Shown here piece after piece: positions 8,314 through 17,770 of a stretch of DNA of 64,000 bases (positions are counted from its first letter, which is position 1; the number at the start of each line of letters is the position of its first letter). The DNA is taken from contig JAHCHL010000013.1 of NCBI GenBank assembly GCA_026129745.1, forward strand, positions 38,745 through 102,744. The letters are read 5' to 3'. The translations under genes and the position numbers were made by a program. This DNA comes from Fimbriimonadales bacterium. Lineage in GTDB: Bacteria > Armatimonadota > Fimbriimonadia > Fimbriimonadales > ATM1. Below the pieces are notes generated by a model. It did not search any database. It saw nothing but the letters and a program-made list of their open reading frames with translations, and was not told where the DNA came from.

Positions 8314-9519
8314 TTAGCTTCGAACGAACAGCGCGCTCCCGATCAAAAGTTGCTTGGCGGAAACTACTCCAACAGGAACAATGACCGTCATACCTCGATG
8401 TTCCAGCACAACAAGAATTCCATCGATCACAAATCGGCCAGTTGAGTTGGAACCAGAGACCCAGTTGTCGCCAGACGCCACTTGACCCATTTCAAAGGTC
8501 CCATCTGAGTTGAAGATGTACTGCGTACCCATTGATCTCCACCGTCCAACGATTGCACTCGTTGTGGGCAGCTTCAATTCACGAAAAACGGACTCGCCAT
8601 GTTTGAAGAAGAGTCCAGATTCGTCAGAAGCAAAGGAGAACGCAGCGCGACGAGCTTCGTACCCAGTCGATTGCAGACTGAGGACTGAACCTGTGACGGA
8701 ATAGGTCCCAACACCAGCGGGTGAGGTTCGGCGCTGAAGGTCCACATCGACAAGATTTCCACCGCCCCAAACGGGATTTGTGCAGTAGACTCCGTTGGGC
8801 AAGAACGCGTACATAGTCGCCCTTGGGACCGAGCTCATGTAGTTGACTAGGTACCACAATCCTTGCGGCTTGCCGTCCACTATCTCTGTCTTCGGAAGTG
8901 GTGTGCCGCGACCTGACGGACGCCAGTCCGGCATTCCAGGAAACTTTCCTGGCGTGTCGCCAGTGGGGGCCTTGCCAGCATTTGGATCGCGATTGGTCTG
9001 ACCACCTGCACCGGGCTTTTCAGTCGGGGCCTTGAACTGTATCGATTCCAAGAGCTTTGTGATATCGCTTTCAAATTGTTCAACCAACTCTGGCGGATCC
9101 GCGACTACTACCAGGCTCAGGCGCTGGGAGCTTCCAAATACGACAGCAATGACCCGCAGATTTCGGCCCAGCTCTTCATCCTCAAGAACGAAGGCTTGCG
9201 CGAAAACCTTTCCGGCAGTGATATTAGAGGTTTCAATATCACCCTTGTAATGAACCTTGGCACCTTCTGTAATCTTCGCGACTTGCGCTCCAAATTGTTT
9301 TTCGTGAGAATCACTTGAGCTGTTTTCTGGCGGAAGCATCAAGACTATAAGTGCCTGGTTTGGCTTCAATTTCTCAGGAATTAGTATCTTCGAACCTTGT
9401 TCCTCAACCTCTTTCCAGCCAGTTGGAACTTTATACGAAACAGATTCGAACGGCGATTGGATGTTGATTCCAGCCGCGCCGAATGCCAGAAACGATGCGA
9501 TCAATGCAATCACGTTCAT
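8314..9519 (-). CDS. Exported protein with PGW-type N-terminal module, function unknown
   Basis: 401 residues. Residues 1-17 form a short signal peptide. Residues 25-160 begin with FESVSYKVPTGWKEVEEQ and resemble a substrate-free beta module that also opens the 960-residue neighbour (ERVSYEVPKG) and the middle of the 527-residue neighbour (FSFTAPSGWQKS). A Gly/Pro/Asn-rich linker (about 165-205) leads to a C-terminal beta-barrel-like part containing GRWRSMGTQYIFNSDGTFEMG, a lipocalin-like pattern also found as LNLKSDGTFTYRF at the end of the 527-residue protein. The repeated architecture suggests a family of secreted paralogues. A seven-base inverted repeat follows the stop codon at 8284-8311. 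No function can be assigned. Confidence 0.78.
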   Translation of the reverse strand: MNVIALIASFLAFGAAGINIQSPFESVSYKVPTGWKEVEEQGSKILIPEKLKPNQALIVLMLPPENSSSDSHEKQFGAQVAKITEGAKVHYKGDIETSNITAGKVFAQAFVLEDEELGRNLRVIAVVFGSSQRLSLVVVADPPELVEQFESDITKLLESIQFKAPTEKPGAGGQTNRDPNAGKAPTGDTPGKFPGMPDWRPSGRGTPLPKTEIVDGKPQGLWYLVNYMSSVPRATMYAFLPNGVYCTNPVWGGGNLVDVDLQRRTSPAGVGTYSVTGSVLSLQSTGYEARRAAFSFASDESGLFFKHGESVFRELKLPTTSAIVGRWRSMGTQYIFNSDGTFEMGQVASGDNWVSGSNSTGRFVIDGILVVLEHRGMTVIVPVGVVSAKQLLIGSALFVRS

Positions 9520-9704
9520 TATCCTTTGTTGATTTGCCTACCTGAGATCAAGAGTGCAGATGCCGTTTTCAAAGTGCTGATCCTTTTGATTCAACTCAGA
9601 TTTGACCATTAGGCTCGTAGCTACAACGTGTCACACTCTATCCCTGTTGGCTAAATCAACTGATTCGCTTTTAGATTGAGAGACTATTAGAGTTATGGCG
9701 CAAT

Positions 9705-12587
9705 TTACTGACTCCCAAATGAGACATATGGCTTGAAGATTGCTTGGATTAATGCTTCCAGCACGGTCGGCAAAGGTTTTGGACGCACGGTTGGCATCCA
9801 ACAAGTCGGTGCTTGTTCGTACTCTGTCTGATCGAAGGACTCATCGTAAGTTCGCGGCGCTGTCAGGGTAGCGAGATCGAAGAACCTTTCAACGTCGACA
9901 GTCTTTCCTGAAGACCTGTCTGCATAGTAGATGTCCCATCTATACATTATCTCAACTGGCCCCAATCCTTTATAATTTCCGGAAAGAGTCTTCGAACCGG
10001 TAACCTTGTCTCTATTTTCTAAATCGTCCCGAGACCAAGGTAAGTCGAACTTTCCAGTCTTCCAATGAATGTTTCGGGGTTGATTTGCTCCAATTTCAAG
10101 TTCAACATCAAAGTCATTCTGAACAAAAAGTTGCTTCTTAATTTGAATTCCTGTTCCGCTCTGTCGAGTAGTGCGCTCAAGCTTGTCCACTTCTGTCATG
10201 AGCAGCGCGGATCCTATGCCTGGAAGGTCAAGTTCATACGTTCTTGCTAACCAGTCAATTTCTAACATGACACCTTCCAAGTACGCACTTGGATCTCTCT
10301 TAGGCACCTGAACTGGTGCCGTCCACGTTGTTGTTCGAGTGTACTTCTCCGGCTTTTCCGTGTCGCAATCAATTTGCTCGCCTTCCTCATGCAAAGAGTC
10401 TTGAATTGAAATCGATGTTCGATGCAGCTTAGGTTGCTTAAACACTTGGTAGGTTAAGGCACTCGGCGAAAGCGCATTGTTCAAGGCTGCCTCCGTTAGC
10501 GGAAAGTCGGGAAATGCAAGGATTACATTCTCCACTGTGGCCTGCCTTAGGACTTTCCATTCGGCGGCATACTTCTCTCTTCTGATGCGGCCCGAGCCAG
10601 TGATCGATACCTGCAGGTCCATTCTGATCGCCGCTTTATCCCAATCGACGACTTCCAGTTTCTTTCGGGCGGTATACCCGGTTTTCATTCGATAGACGGT
10701 TTCAAAGACTGGAACAAGAAAAGCAAGCGGTCCGGTGAGAAAAACTCCTGCAGTATTCTCACTAAGATCAAGTATCGCCTGCGTTATGTCATTTGACTTC
10801 ATTTGCGGCTTGACGGTCACTACAGCATACTTGTGGACGGGCACAAGATAGTAATCGCTAATCCTCTGCTTCTGCCGAAGCCCCATAACTTGCACCTGGG
10901 CTTTGCCTGTCGCATCAGTAACTACTCTGTCTGCTCTCCCATCGTATCCAACGAACACTTCTGGAACGTACTCTGCAGCCTTCCTCCCACCTTCGTCCCA
11001 TCCCCATTCGGTTTCGACCCCAGCCAATGGGCCTGCTTTCGGCATATCGATATCTAGGCCCATCCCCATGGGCAGCGCCCGGAGGCTCTTGAGTAATCGC
11101 GCTCGCCATTCGGGATCAAGCCAGAACCATGCCCAAGCCTTCATAGAATCGCCGTCTGAAGTAGTTTCAGTCGTTCTGCGAATGCGAGGCTTCTCAAACT
11201 TGATATGGGCACGCACAGATGCGTACATACAGAAGAACTTCGAAACAGCGAGGATCATGTTCGCCAAGCCCGTGATGGTTCCAATTGTTGCGACCTTTCC
11301 GGCAGCCCCAAATGCGCCTTGTGCCTCAAGCAAATGCTGGATCACCGCCTGCTGAATCGACACGAGGGTTGTTGTTCCGTAGACAACTGCGTCCTCTTGG
11401 TAGGTAACCAACCAATCACTAAATGTCTTTCCTGCGTCTTGAGAACTCGCGGATTCAGGGAATATCACCAGTTCTGGCTCCAATTTGTCCTTTGCTCTCG
11501 ATGCAGCAACTCGAAGGGACTCAGAAAAGTGCCGAGCGATCATGAAAAACTGGATTGGCGCTAACTGGGCGCCGTCCGGTACGAATTCAGAGAGCAAGTC
11601 ATATGGAATGGGCATTTGCTTACCGAGCTCTACGATAAGCCGCGCCATGAATCTCGAGTGTGGTTCGGTCCCGTTGTAGTCCTTTCTTAGAGCCGCTTGC
11701 ACAGTCGACAAAAATGGGATTTCTAATTTTGTAGCACTCTTGCCCAATGACTCGAAAGCGTCAACAGTATCGGAAAGCGAACTCGTGACTCCGGTAGCAT
11801 GCATCTGCGACAGCAGGAGAACCTCTAGCGCTTCGACGAACAGGCCGATACCCTTTCCCCTTTCCGGTTCGACAACTTTCTCACCTTTGCTGTTCTTTAC
11901 ATAAAACCCACTTCGCTTTAGGGCAAGCAGAATAGCTTGTGTGGGATCGTCGCTCGTCAGAATTGTCCCAGCTAAGGCAACTGCCAACTCATCTGGGTCC
12001 GACTTGGGCGGCCACAATGGATATGGCAGTTTTTCCGAGACTGCATCCAAATCGACCTTTGTCAGCGCCCCGTAAGGGCTTCGATCGTATGTTATCGAGT
12101 TGATAAGTTCCTCGAGCAGCGGAATTAGATTGTCAATGTCACCTGAAAGTCGAGCTTGCAGCTCAATGTATGAATTCTTAGGAGCAGCGATGATCGCTCT
12201 CCAGTCTGCTGAACTCGAAACCTTGTCCACGTCTTGGCTTTCAGGTTGGGACTTGACCCACCAGACGATTGCTTCGTAGTCTTGCGCAGTCAGCCATCGG
12301 TACGGTCCCAGGATGCTTGGAAATTCTATGGATCGCAAATGCGCCTGATACTCTTTCAGTGCCCGACCCATGATCCCCGTCTCATCCAACTGCGAGTTCT
12401 GGTCTTTGATGGTGACCTCTCCGGCTTCTCCTGGCAGCTTGACGATCCACTCATAACCTTTCTCGACGTTGCAACCCTTGGGTACCTCGTAAGAGACCCT
12501 TTCGAGGTCAATATACTGGCTGTTTCCATTGGCCGCAAACCCAAATACTACGAGACCACAGAGCGGTGTTGCAAATTGCCTGCGCAT
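9705..12587 (-). CDS. Very large exported protein, function unknown
   Basis: 960 residues with a signal peptide at residues 1-23. The mature chain opens with ERVSYEVPKGCNVEKG, similar to the start of the 401-residue protein downstream. The middle (about 200-480) is helical with one strongly hydrophobic stretch near 440-465 (IGTITGLANMILAVSKFFC), which may be membrane-inserted. The last 450 residues are mixed beta and contain Trp-rich pieces such as AWAWFWLDPEWRARLL. I recognise no catalytic motif. It starts 20 bases after the stop of the FG-GAP protein gene, so it belongs to the same transcript. The frame is intact and long, so the gene is real even though its role is unknown. Confidence 0.75.
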   Translation of the reverse strand: MRRQFATPLCGLVVFGFAANGNSQYIDLERVSYEVPKGCNVEKGYEWIVKLPGEAGEVTIKDQNSQLDETGIMGRALKEYQAHLRSIEFPSILGPYRWLTAQDYEAIVWWVKSQPESQDVDKVSSSADWRAIIAAPKNSYIELQARLSGDIDNLIPLLEELINSITYDRSPYGALTKVDLDAVSEKLPYPLWPPKSDPDELAVALAGTILTSDDPTQAILLALKRSGFYVKNSKGEKVVEPERGKGIGLFVEALEVLLLSQMHATGVTSSLSDTVDAFESLGKSATKLEIPFLSTVQAALRKDYNGTEPHSRFMARLIVELGKQMPIPYDLLSEFVPDGAQLAPIQFFMIARHFSESLRVAASRAKDKLEPELVIFPESASSQDAGKTFSDWLVTYQEDAVVYGTTTLVSIQQAVIQHLLEAQGAFGAAGKVATIGTITGLANMILAVSKFFCMYASVRAHIKFEKPRIRRTTETTSDGDSMKAWAWFWLDPEWRARLLKSLRALPMGMGLDIDMPKAGPLAGVETEWGWDEGGRKAAEYVPEVFVGYDGRADRVVTDATGKAQVQVMGLRQKQRISDYYLVPVHKYAVVTVKPQMKSNDITQAILDLSENTAGVFLTGPLAFLVPVFETVYRMKTGYTARKKLEVVDWDKAAIRMDLQVSITGSGRIRREKYAAEWKVLRQATVENVILAFPDFPLTEAALNNALSPSALTYQVFKQPKLHRTSISIQDSLHEEGEQIDCDTEKPEKYTRTTTWTAPVQVPKRDPSAYLEGVMLEIDWLARTYELDLPGIGSALLMTEVDKLERTTRQSGTGIQIKKQLFVQNDFDVELEIGANQPRNIHWKTGKFDLPWSRDDLENRDKVTGSKTLSGNYKGLGPVEIMYRWDIYYADRSSGKTVDVERFFDLATLTAPRTYDESFDQTEYEQAPTCWMPTVRPKPLPTVLEALIQAIFKPYVSFGSQ

Positions 12588-12607
12588 ATCGAATCAGAAC
12601 CTGCTTG

Positions 12608-14734
12608 TTAGAATTGCCCCTTCAGGAAGGGCTTCTTCTCACTATAGACAATCGTATGCAAGTTCGTCAAGGGTGAAAGATCATACTTAGCTGCAATTCC
12701 ATTAGGCCATAGAACGTCGACGGTCCTCATGCGATCGGATTGTGGAAAGGCAATCAGCCATGCCGCAGAATCTTGGTTCTTCCCCCCACGGCTGCCAGCA
12801 ATGACGTATCTTGTCCTCTTTGTAGAGTCCCCACTTACCAACTGGACCCCAATGCCTGTGGATTCGTGTTCGGACTCGAATCGAAATGCAACCAGCGGGC
12901 GGGCATTCGTCACATTTCGATAAAGGCGCAGTCCTCGCTCGTCATCGATTACAGCAAGGTCCAACCGGCCGTCGCGATCGAAATCTGCACAAGCAGCGTG
13001 CACCGACTTGCTTGCTCGCACCTGCGATGCGTAGGTCACATCGGCGAAAGTGCCATCGCGATTCTCGAAGAAGTTGGCGGTGTGATAGGCGGACATGATC
13101 AGGACGTCAAGATCTCCGTCACCGTCGAAGTCACCCCAGACAGGATCTGCCGGCGTCTCTTCGTACCAGATCCCCAAATTGTGGGACGGCAGCGGTTCGA
13201 AACCAATAGACCCCTGCTTCTTGCTCAAGAACAGCCTGCTGAAGACGCTGTGGCTGCTGCCGCGCCAGTCTGGGTGAACCAGATTCGCCGTGAACAAGTC
13301 GAGCAGGCCATCCGAGTTGACATCCACAAACCCCGCTCCCCAGGGTTGTGTTCCCCCCAAACCGCCAGCGGGAGATGTACCGAAGGCAAGTCCGATGCTG
13401 TCGGCGATATTCTCCCACTTGCCGTCTTTCCGTGTGTAGAATCGATCTGCGCGCTGTGAATACGAGCCGACGAAAAGTTCTGGGTATCCATCTCCATCTA
13501 AATCAGCGGCACAAGCAACTCTCGTAAAGCCTGGATTTGGATCAATCCATTCATCGTCATCGACCACCGACCATGACTTCCCTTCGACGTTTCGAATTAG
13601 CTTGTCCGCGCCGTGGTTGGGGCTTTGAGACAATCCAACATACAAGTCGATCCATCCATCGCGATCAATGTCGAGCCAAGTCGCGGTCATCGCAACTCCC
13701 TCGATCTCAGGAAACTGGGTGTCAGGCCCAAATTTCATGGAGCCCTTGTTCACAAACATCTTCGTTCTGTTTTCCGAGTAGACGATGGCGTCAGGAAGCC
13801 TGTCGCCGTTCACATCCGCAAAGCGTGCAAACCCAGGTTCGCCGTCGTGAATTGTGATTGCTGATTGGACAAGAAATCGACCGCCGAAGTTCTTGTAAAC
13901 AAACTTGCCTGCGACAACCAAATCATCCCATCCATCGAAGTCTATGTCGACCCAGGCAATCGGCCCGCTGTGACAATCTTCAAGTCCAACTGCTTCCGTG
14001 ACATCTTCAAACCACTTCGACGGCTCTTCAATTCGTTCCACAACAAGCTCCACACAATAATCGCCGGTTGGGTTGTAAAGTTCGATCTCTCGACGTCCTC
14101 GCACTGATTTGTCGAAAACTTCGATCGCTGCGTTCAGCGGACTCTCCAAGCTTCTGTCTGCGCGCACTCTTGCACGACCTGGTTCGGCATACCAGCCAAC
14201 AATAACGATTGTCGGGTTTTCAACCGTAAAGTCAGCATTGTTCGATCGAAGGTCTAAGTATTTCCAATGTCCATCAACTGTCCCCATGTCGCTGTCGACG
14301 TTGATTGGTGAAACAATGTCGAATTCGAAGTCTCGAAAGGGCCAATAGGGTTGAGTCGTTCGATCAATGTCGCGCCAAAAGTGCAAACGAATCGGCTGGT
14401 CCATGGACGTCGGTGCGAATCGTATTCCGACGACTCGTGCCGGCCAAGGAATGCTAACGGCGGCCATCTCTTTGACGGTCAACTCCTCCTTACTCCATTG
14501 CACGGGCAACGGCGGCGCAAACACCGGATGGCCGTCGTGGGTTCCGATATTCACTTGCTGAATTCCGAGAGTGAGCGCCAATAGGAGCATACAAACGAGT
14601 ATATCCACCCAAAGTCGAACAGACCGTTGTTGCGCCTTAGGCTCTTTAAAACTCTGTCGGAACAGAGAACCTAACTCTATTGCTTTTTCTTTGTTGTGAA
14701 CCAGTCGGCGGAATTGCCAAGCGTCGTAGCGCAC
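12608..14734 (-). CDS. FG-GAP/VCBS repeat protein with ASPIC/UnbV C-terminus
   Basis: 708 residues as drawn. At least seven calcium-binding-type repeats of the form DxDxDGxxDL occur near residues 268, 310, 360, 415, 475, 539 and 589, as in integrin-like seven-bladed propellers. The last 90 residues (GVQLVSGDSTKRTRYV... VDVLWPNG) match the ASPIC/UnbV domain seen in CRTAC1-like proteins. A hydrophobic segment at 45-65 is a signal anchor. The ATG at 14734 lies 58 bases inside the upstream gene; an alternative GTG at 14608 starts directly before the hydrophobic segment and may be the true start. The protein should be exported and bind calcium, probably in adhesion or matrix; the ligand is unknown. 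Confidence 0.85.
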   Translation of the reverse strand: MRYDAWQFRRLVHNKEKAIELGSLFRQSFKEPKAQQRSVRLWVDILVCMLLLALTLGIQQVNIGTHDGHPVFAPPLPVQWSKEELTVKEMAAVSIPWPARVVGIRFAPTSMDQPIRLHFWRDIDRTTQPYWPFRDFEFDIVSPINVDSDMGTVDGHWKYLDLRSNNADFTVENPTIVIVGWYAEPGRARVRADRSLESPLNAAIEVFDKSVRGRREIELYNPTGDYCVELVVERIEEPSKWFEDVTEAVGLEDCHSGPIAWVDIDFDGWDDLVVAGKFVYKNFGGRFLVQSAITIHDGEPGFARFADVNGDRLPDAIVYSENRTKMFVNKGSMKFGPDTQFPEIEGVAMTATWLDIDRDGWIDLYVGLSQSPNHGADKLIRNVEGKSWSVVDDDEWIDPNPGFTRVACAADLDGDGYPELFVGSYSQRADRFYTRKDGKWENIADSIGLAFGTSPAGGLGGTQPWGAGFVDVNSDGLLDLFTANLVHPDWRGSSHSVFSRLFLSKKQGSIGFEPLPSHNLGIWYEETPADPVWGDFDGDGDLDVLIMSAYHTANFFENRDGTFADVTYASQVRASKSVHAACADFDRDGRLDLAVIDDERGLRLYRNVTNARPLVAFRFESEHESTGIGVQLVSGDSTKRTRYVIAGSRGGKNQDSAAWLIAFPQSDRMRTVDVLWPNGIAAKYDLSPLTNLHTIVYSEKKPFLKGQF

Positions 14735-16260
14735 GGGATCAAGTTTAGGTCACTCATAAGAACGGCGACTTTGCTTCCATCCTCAAACTGAGTCAGTCCT
14801 GCGATTCTGTAACGCAGTTCCTTGACCTTGTGTCCATCACCTTGATCGTATTCTTGGAACGTGCAAATCAGCAGATCGCCTTGGATTGCATAGGACCCAG
14901 AGCCTCGAGCCTGCCCTGTTCTCAGTACACCAACCACTCCGCTTGCAGAAACGAATCGGTAGGTGAACGTTCCGTCCGACTTCAGGTTAAGTTCGCCACC
15001 ATAAGTCACGACCGTCATTGCAGTTGCGCCCGTGTAAATGTTCTCCCACTGCATGTGTCCGCTCGATCCATAGTGGTAGTAGGCCGCAAGGCTATCTTGG
15101 CTCACGATGGGCTTGCCTTTGGCGCTGGCGCAGCGAAACGATCCAAGAAACTGCTCCGCGATCAACGCTGACTCTGGAAATGAAGCCCTTGCCATGACCG
15201 CTTCACCCGTTTTGATCACTGCCAAGTCTTCGAAAATCTGTGCGATGATGACTGGCTGCCATTCGTTCCCGCAGTCAATCATCATGACCGTGTAGAGCGT
15301 GTCGGATCGACGACCTTCTTCACGACCCGAGCCAAAGATGAACTGACCGAAAAGGCCGTCGCCCACATAACGGCGATACACCATGCCTCCGGCTCTGCCC
15401 TCGAGTCCCTTGGGAAGGTATTCGCGCCAGATCTGACGGAGCGCGTCTCCCATGTTTCCTGACGCTGGCCTTGCCGGAAGCAACATGACAAGAGCTGAAG
15501 TCTTGGTGTCGCCACTGCCAGTCGCTTCGATCTTGCTGCCGACCCACCAATTGCCCGACTTCTGCCACCCAGAGGGAGCCGTGAATGAGAAGCCAGCCGC
15601 CAGCCCTCCGGTTGGAGCTGGCTCAGAGGGCTTAGACTCGGGCTTGATTGAGAGCGACTTCCCTGCAATCGAGAACTGATGGAGCTTAGCGCCGGTGAGT
15701 GCCGTTAGGCTGGATTCGGCAAGCTTTTGGATTTGGACAGCGTGCTCTGCTGAATCACTCGCTCCGGCCAGAACAACCACGAACCCCGAAACGCAAAGCG
15801 AAAACTCATAGAAGGTCTGCTTTTGGAGGTTTGTTGCATTCCGAACGGAAGCAACATCCATGGAGGACTTGATCTTCGGAATCAAGTCCATCAAGACCGC
15901 ATCATCCACTTCTATGCCCTTGGCGGTTCCATAGAGGACTGCGATCGAGAAAGCCAAGGAGGAGGATGCGTCATTGGAGAATTTGCCCTCCTTTGCGGCC
16001 TCTTCGTATGCTTTCAAATAAAGCTCCAGACCCTCTACAAGGGCATCCCGCTCCGCTTTATCCTCTGTCACTGCTGCGGCGAATTGGCTCACATATACGC
16101 GCTTGCCGGAAGGCGAGAAAGCGGTCGGGCTTTGGATAGGTGCTGCCTTGGTGCTGAACCCCTGTGAACCGAACTCCGCGGCAACCAATGCAAGGGGGTT
16201 ATCTTTTATGTCCTGCGCTGCCGTGAAAGCCGTAAGGACAATCGCTAACGTCTTAAGCAT
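14677..16260 (-). CDS. Exported DUF6683-like protein with lipocalin-like tail
   Basis: 527 residues with a signal peptide (1-15). Residues 45-200 resemble the helical region I associate with DUF6683 proteins (FSPSGKRVYVSQF, then alternating helices ending in AESSLTALTG). From 225 there is a PGW-type module (FSFTAPSGWQKS) shared with the 401-residue protein, and from 400 a beta-rich part with LNLKSDGTFTYRF and GSGSYAIQGDLLICTF, a lipocalin-like pattern. Its stop codon lies inside the first 20 codons of the FG-GAP gene as annotated. It appears to be the first gene of the 16260-8314 transcript. The domain names are from memory and the function is unknown. Confidence 0.78.
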   Translation of the reverse strand: MLKTLAIVLTAFTAAQDIKDNPLALVAAEFGSQGFSTKAAPIQSPTAFSPSGKRVYVSQFAAAVTEDKAERDALVEGLELYLKAYEEAAKEGKFSNDASSSLAFSIAVLYGTAKGIEVDDAVLMDLIPKIKSSMDVASVRNATNLQKQTFYEFSLCVSGFVVVLAGASDSAEHAVQIQKLAESSLTALTGAKLHQFSIAGKSLSIKPESKPSEPAPTGGLAAGFSFTAPSGWQKSGNWWVGSKIEATGSGDTKTSALVMLLPARPASGNMGDALRQIWREYLPKGLEGRAGGMVYRRYVGDGLFGQFIFGSGREEGRRSDTLYTVMMIDCGNEWQPVIIAQIFEDLAVIKTGEAVMARASFPESALIAEQFLGSFRCASAKGKPIVSQDSLAAYYHYGSSGHMQWENIYTGATAMTVVTYGGELNLKSDGTFTYRFVSASGVVGVLRTGQARGSGSYAIQGDLLICTFQEYDQGDGHKVKELRYRIAGLTQFEDGSKVAVLMSDLNLIPCATTLGNSADWFTTKKKQ

Positions 16261-16280
16261 GAACGATTATAGATTGCGAA

Positions 16281-16820
16281 TCAGCGAGAATTGTTGGCGA
16301 CTCGATAGTGGGCTGTTGGGCTACCGGTGAATCGCCCGCTCGAGGGGTTCCTGCTGTTTCTGCCATACGTAGCGTAAATACAATTTGCGGTTACGAAGCG
16401 ACCTTGCACCACAGCAGAAGCATAGAGATCGACAGACGGGATCCAATAATCTGCGTCTTCCAATGCGCCGAGCTTTAGGCTCGTCGTCGAACCAGTTCAA
16501 CCGATGGGTTGATCGCCGTTCTGCGTGCTTGCACCACGAGTAGCGACTTGCAGCACAATGTCATGGATGCCTTCGCTCTCTAGGGCAATATAGGGGAATC
16601 TGCCCCGCCCTCCTCGACCGCCTGAGCCACTTTCTCCGCTCGGCGACTGAGTGCGTCGTCAAAGGAGAGCCTATAGCGAACTGGACTCCAGCGACGTTCA
16701 TCTTCGCGCCCTACGAGGTCAACAATCGAAACTCGCCCCGATTGATACCGCGCATACGCCGGTTCATCCCCACGTGTACGTCTGCGGTTTGCCTTTAGGT
16801 TGTAATGGTTGAATTGGCTA
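16281..16820 (-). pseudogene. Possible decayed coding sequence (low confidence)
   Basis: The 588 bases between 16260 and the methylisocitrate lyase start hold no intact gene. On the minus strand one frame from about 16820 to 16588 reads with protein-like composition, including YARYQSGRVSIVDLVGRED and RRWSPVRYRLSFDDALSRR, then stops. A second frame takes over near 16640 (GRFPYIALESEGIHDIVLQV), meets a TGA near 16497 and continues to 16281 (GALEDADYWIPSVDLYASA). This pattern fits a gene broken by one frameshift and one stop. It could also be chance open frames in non-coding DNA. I cannot name the family. Confidence 0.3.
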
Positions 16821-16854
16821 TTGGGGCGGTGTGTGGTTTGGGTAGGCTTTGGGC

Positions 16855-17754
16855 GTGTTTCGATATGGATTGAAGTCTCCAGGCAGCGCGTTGCGCGAGG
16901 AAATGTCGAAGGGGGTCGTTGTGCTGCCTGGGGTTTATGATGCGATCACTGCTCGGATTGCCGAAGAGGCTGGGGCGCGGGGTCTTTATTTGACTGGGGC
17001 CGGTGTTACGAATTCGATGTTGGCTGCTCCGGATATTGGTTTGGTGACGTTGGGGGAGATGGCGCGGGTGGCTTCGAATGTTTGCGGAGCGGTGTCGGTG
17101 CCTGTGATTGCGGACGCGGACACGGGATTCGGCGGGACGATGAACGCTTCGCGGGCGGTGATCGAGTATGAGCGTGCAGGATTGGCTGGAATGCATGTGG
17201 AGGATCAGGCAATGCCGAAGCGGTGCGGGCATTTGGATGGGAAGGCGTTGATTTCGGCGGAGGAGATGGACGCCAAGATTCGGATGATGGTAGGTGCTCG
17301 GCGGGATCCGTCGTTTCTGATCATCGCTCGCACGGATGCGCGGGGCGTGACTGGGTTGGAGGATGCGATCGCCCGTGGGCGTCGGTACGTTGCCGCAGGT
17401 GCTGACTGTGTGTTTCCAGAGGGTTTGCAGAGCAAGGAGGAGTTTGCGGAGTTTCGGGCCGGGGTTTCAGGGCCCCTTCTGGCGAATATGACTGAGTTTG
17501 GGAAGACGCCTTTGATTTCGGTTTCCGAGTTTGAGGGGCTTGGGTACACTCTGGTCATCTTCCCGATGACCGCATTTCGGGTGATGATGAAGGCTGTCGA
17601 CGAGGCGTATCGGACGCTATTACGCGACGGGACACAGGCTGGGATTCTCGACCGAATGCGGACTCGGCAGGAACTATACGAATTGATCGACTACCCGGCG
17701 TATGAATCGCTGGATCGGCAACTCGCCGAAGAAGCCGAGAGAACCGAATCCTAA
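16855..17754 (+). CDS. prpB: Methylisocitrate lyase / isocitrate lyase-PEP mutase superfamily
   Basis: About 299 residues from the GTG at 16855 (a TTG at 16849 is the alternative). Key features are LPGVYDAITARIAEEAG near residue 25, the metal-binding ADADTGFGG near 80, and the superfamily active-site loop PKRCGHLDGK near 122 with the catalytic Cys. The enzyme splits 2-methylisocitrate to pyruvate and succinate, ending the methylcitrate route of propionate use. The citrate-synthase gene follows 16 bases downstream, as in prp operons; prpD is not in the window. A general carboxyvinyl-carboxyphosphonate-type lyase cannot be fully excluded. The codon choice looks more G/T-rich (many TTG, GGG) than in neighbouring genes. 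Confidence 0.85.
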   Translation: MFRYGLKSPGSALREEMSKGVVVLPGVYDAITARIAEEAGARGLYLTGAGVTNSMLAAPDIGLVTLGEMARVASNVCGAVSVPVIADADTGFGGTMNASRAVIEYERAGLAGMHVEDQAMPKRCGHLDGKALISAEEMDAKIRMMVGARRDPSFLIIARTDARGVTGLEDAIARGRRYVAAGADCVFPEGLQSKEEFAEFRAGVSGPLLANMTEFGKTPLISVSEFEGLGYTLVIFPMTAFRVMMKAVDEAYRTLLRDGTQAGILDRMRTRQELYELIDYPAYESLDRQLAEEAERTES

Positions 17755-17770
17755 GGAGATTTTGAAAACC

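Noticed and set aside
12740..13459. Plus-strand open frame of 239 codons opposite the FG-GAP gene
   Set aside because: It mirrors the repeated DxDGD codons of the real gene; the repeats create the long frame.
17702..17770. Longer N-terminus for the citrate synthase
   Set aside because: It overlaps the lyase end, has no Shine-Dalgarno, and family members begin near the ATG at 17771, which has AAGGAG.
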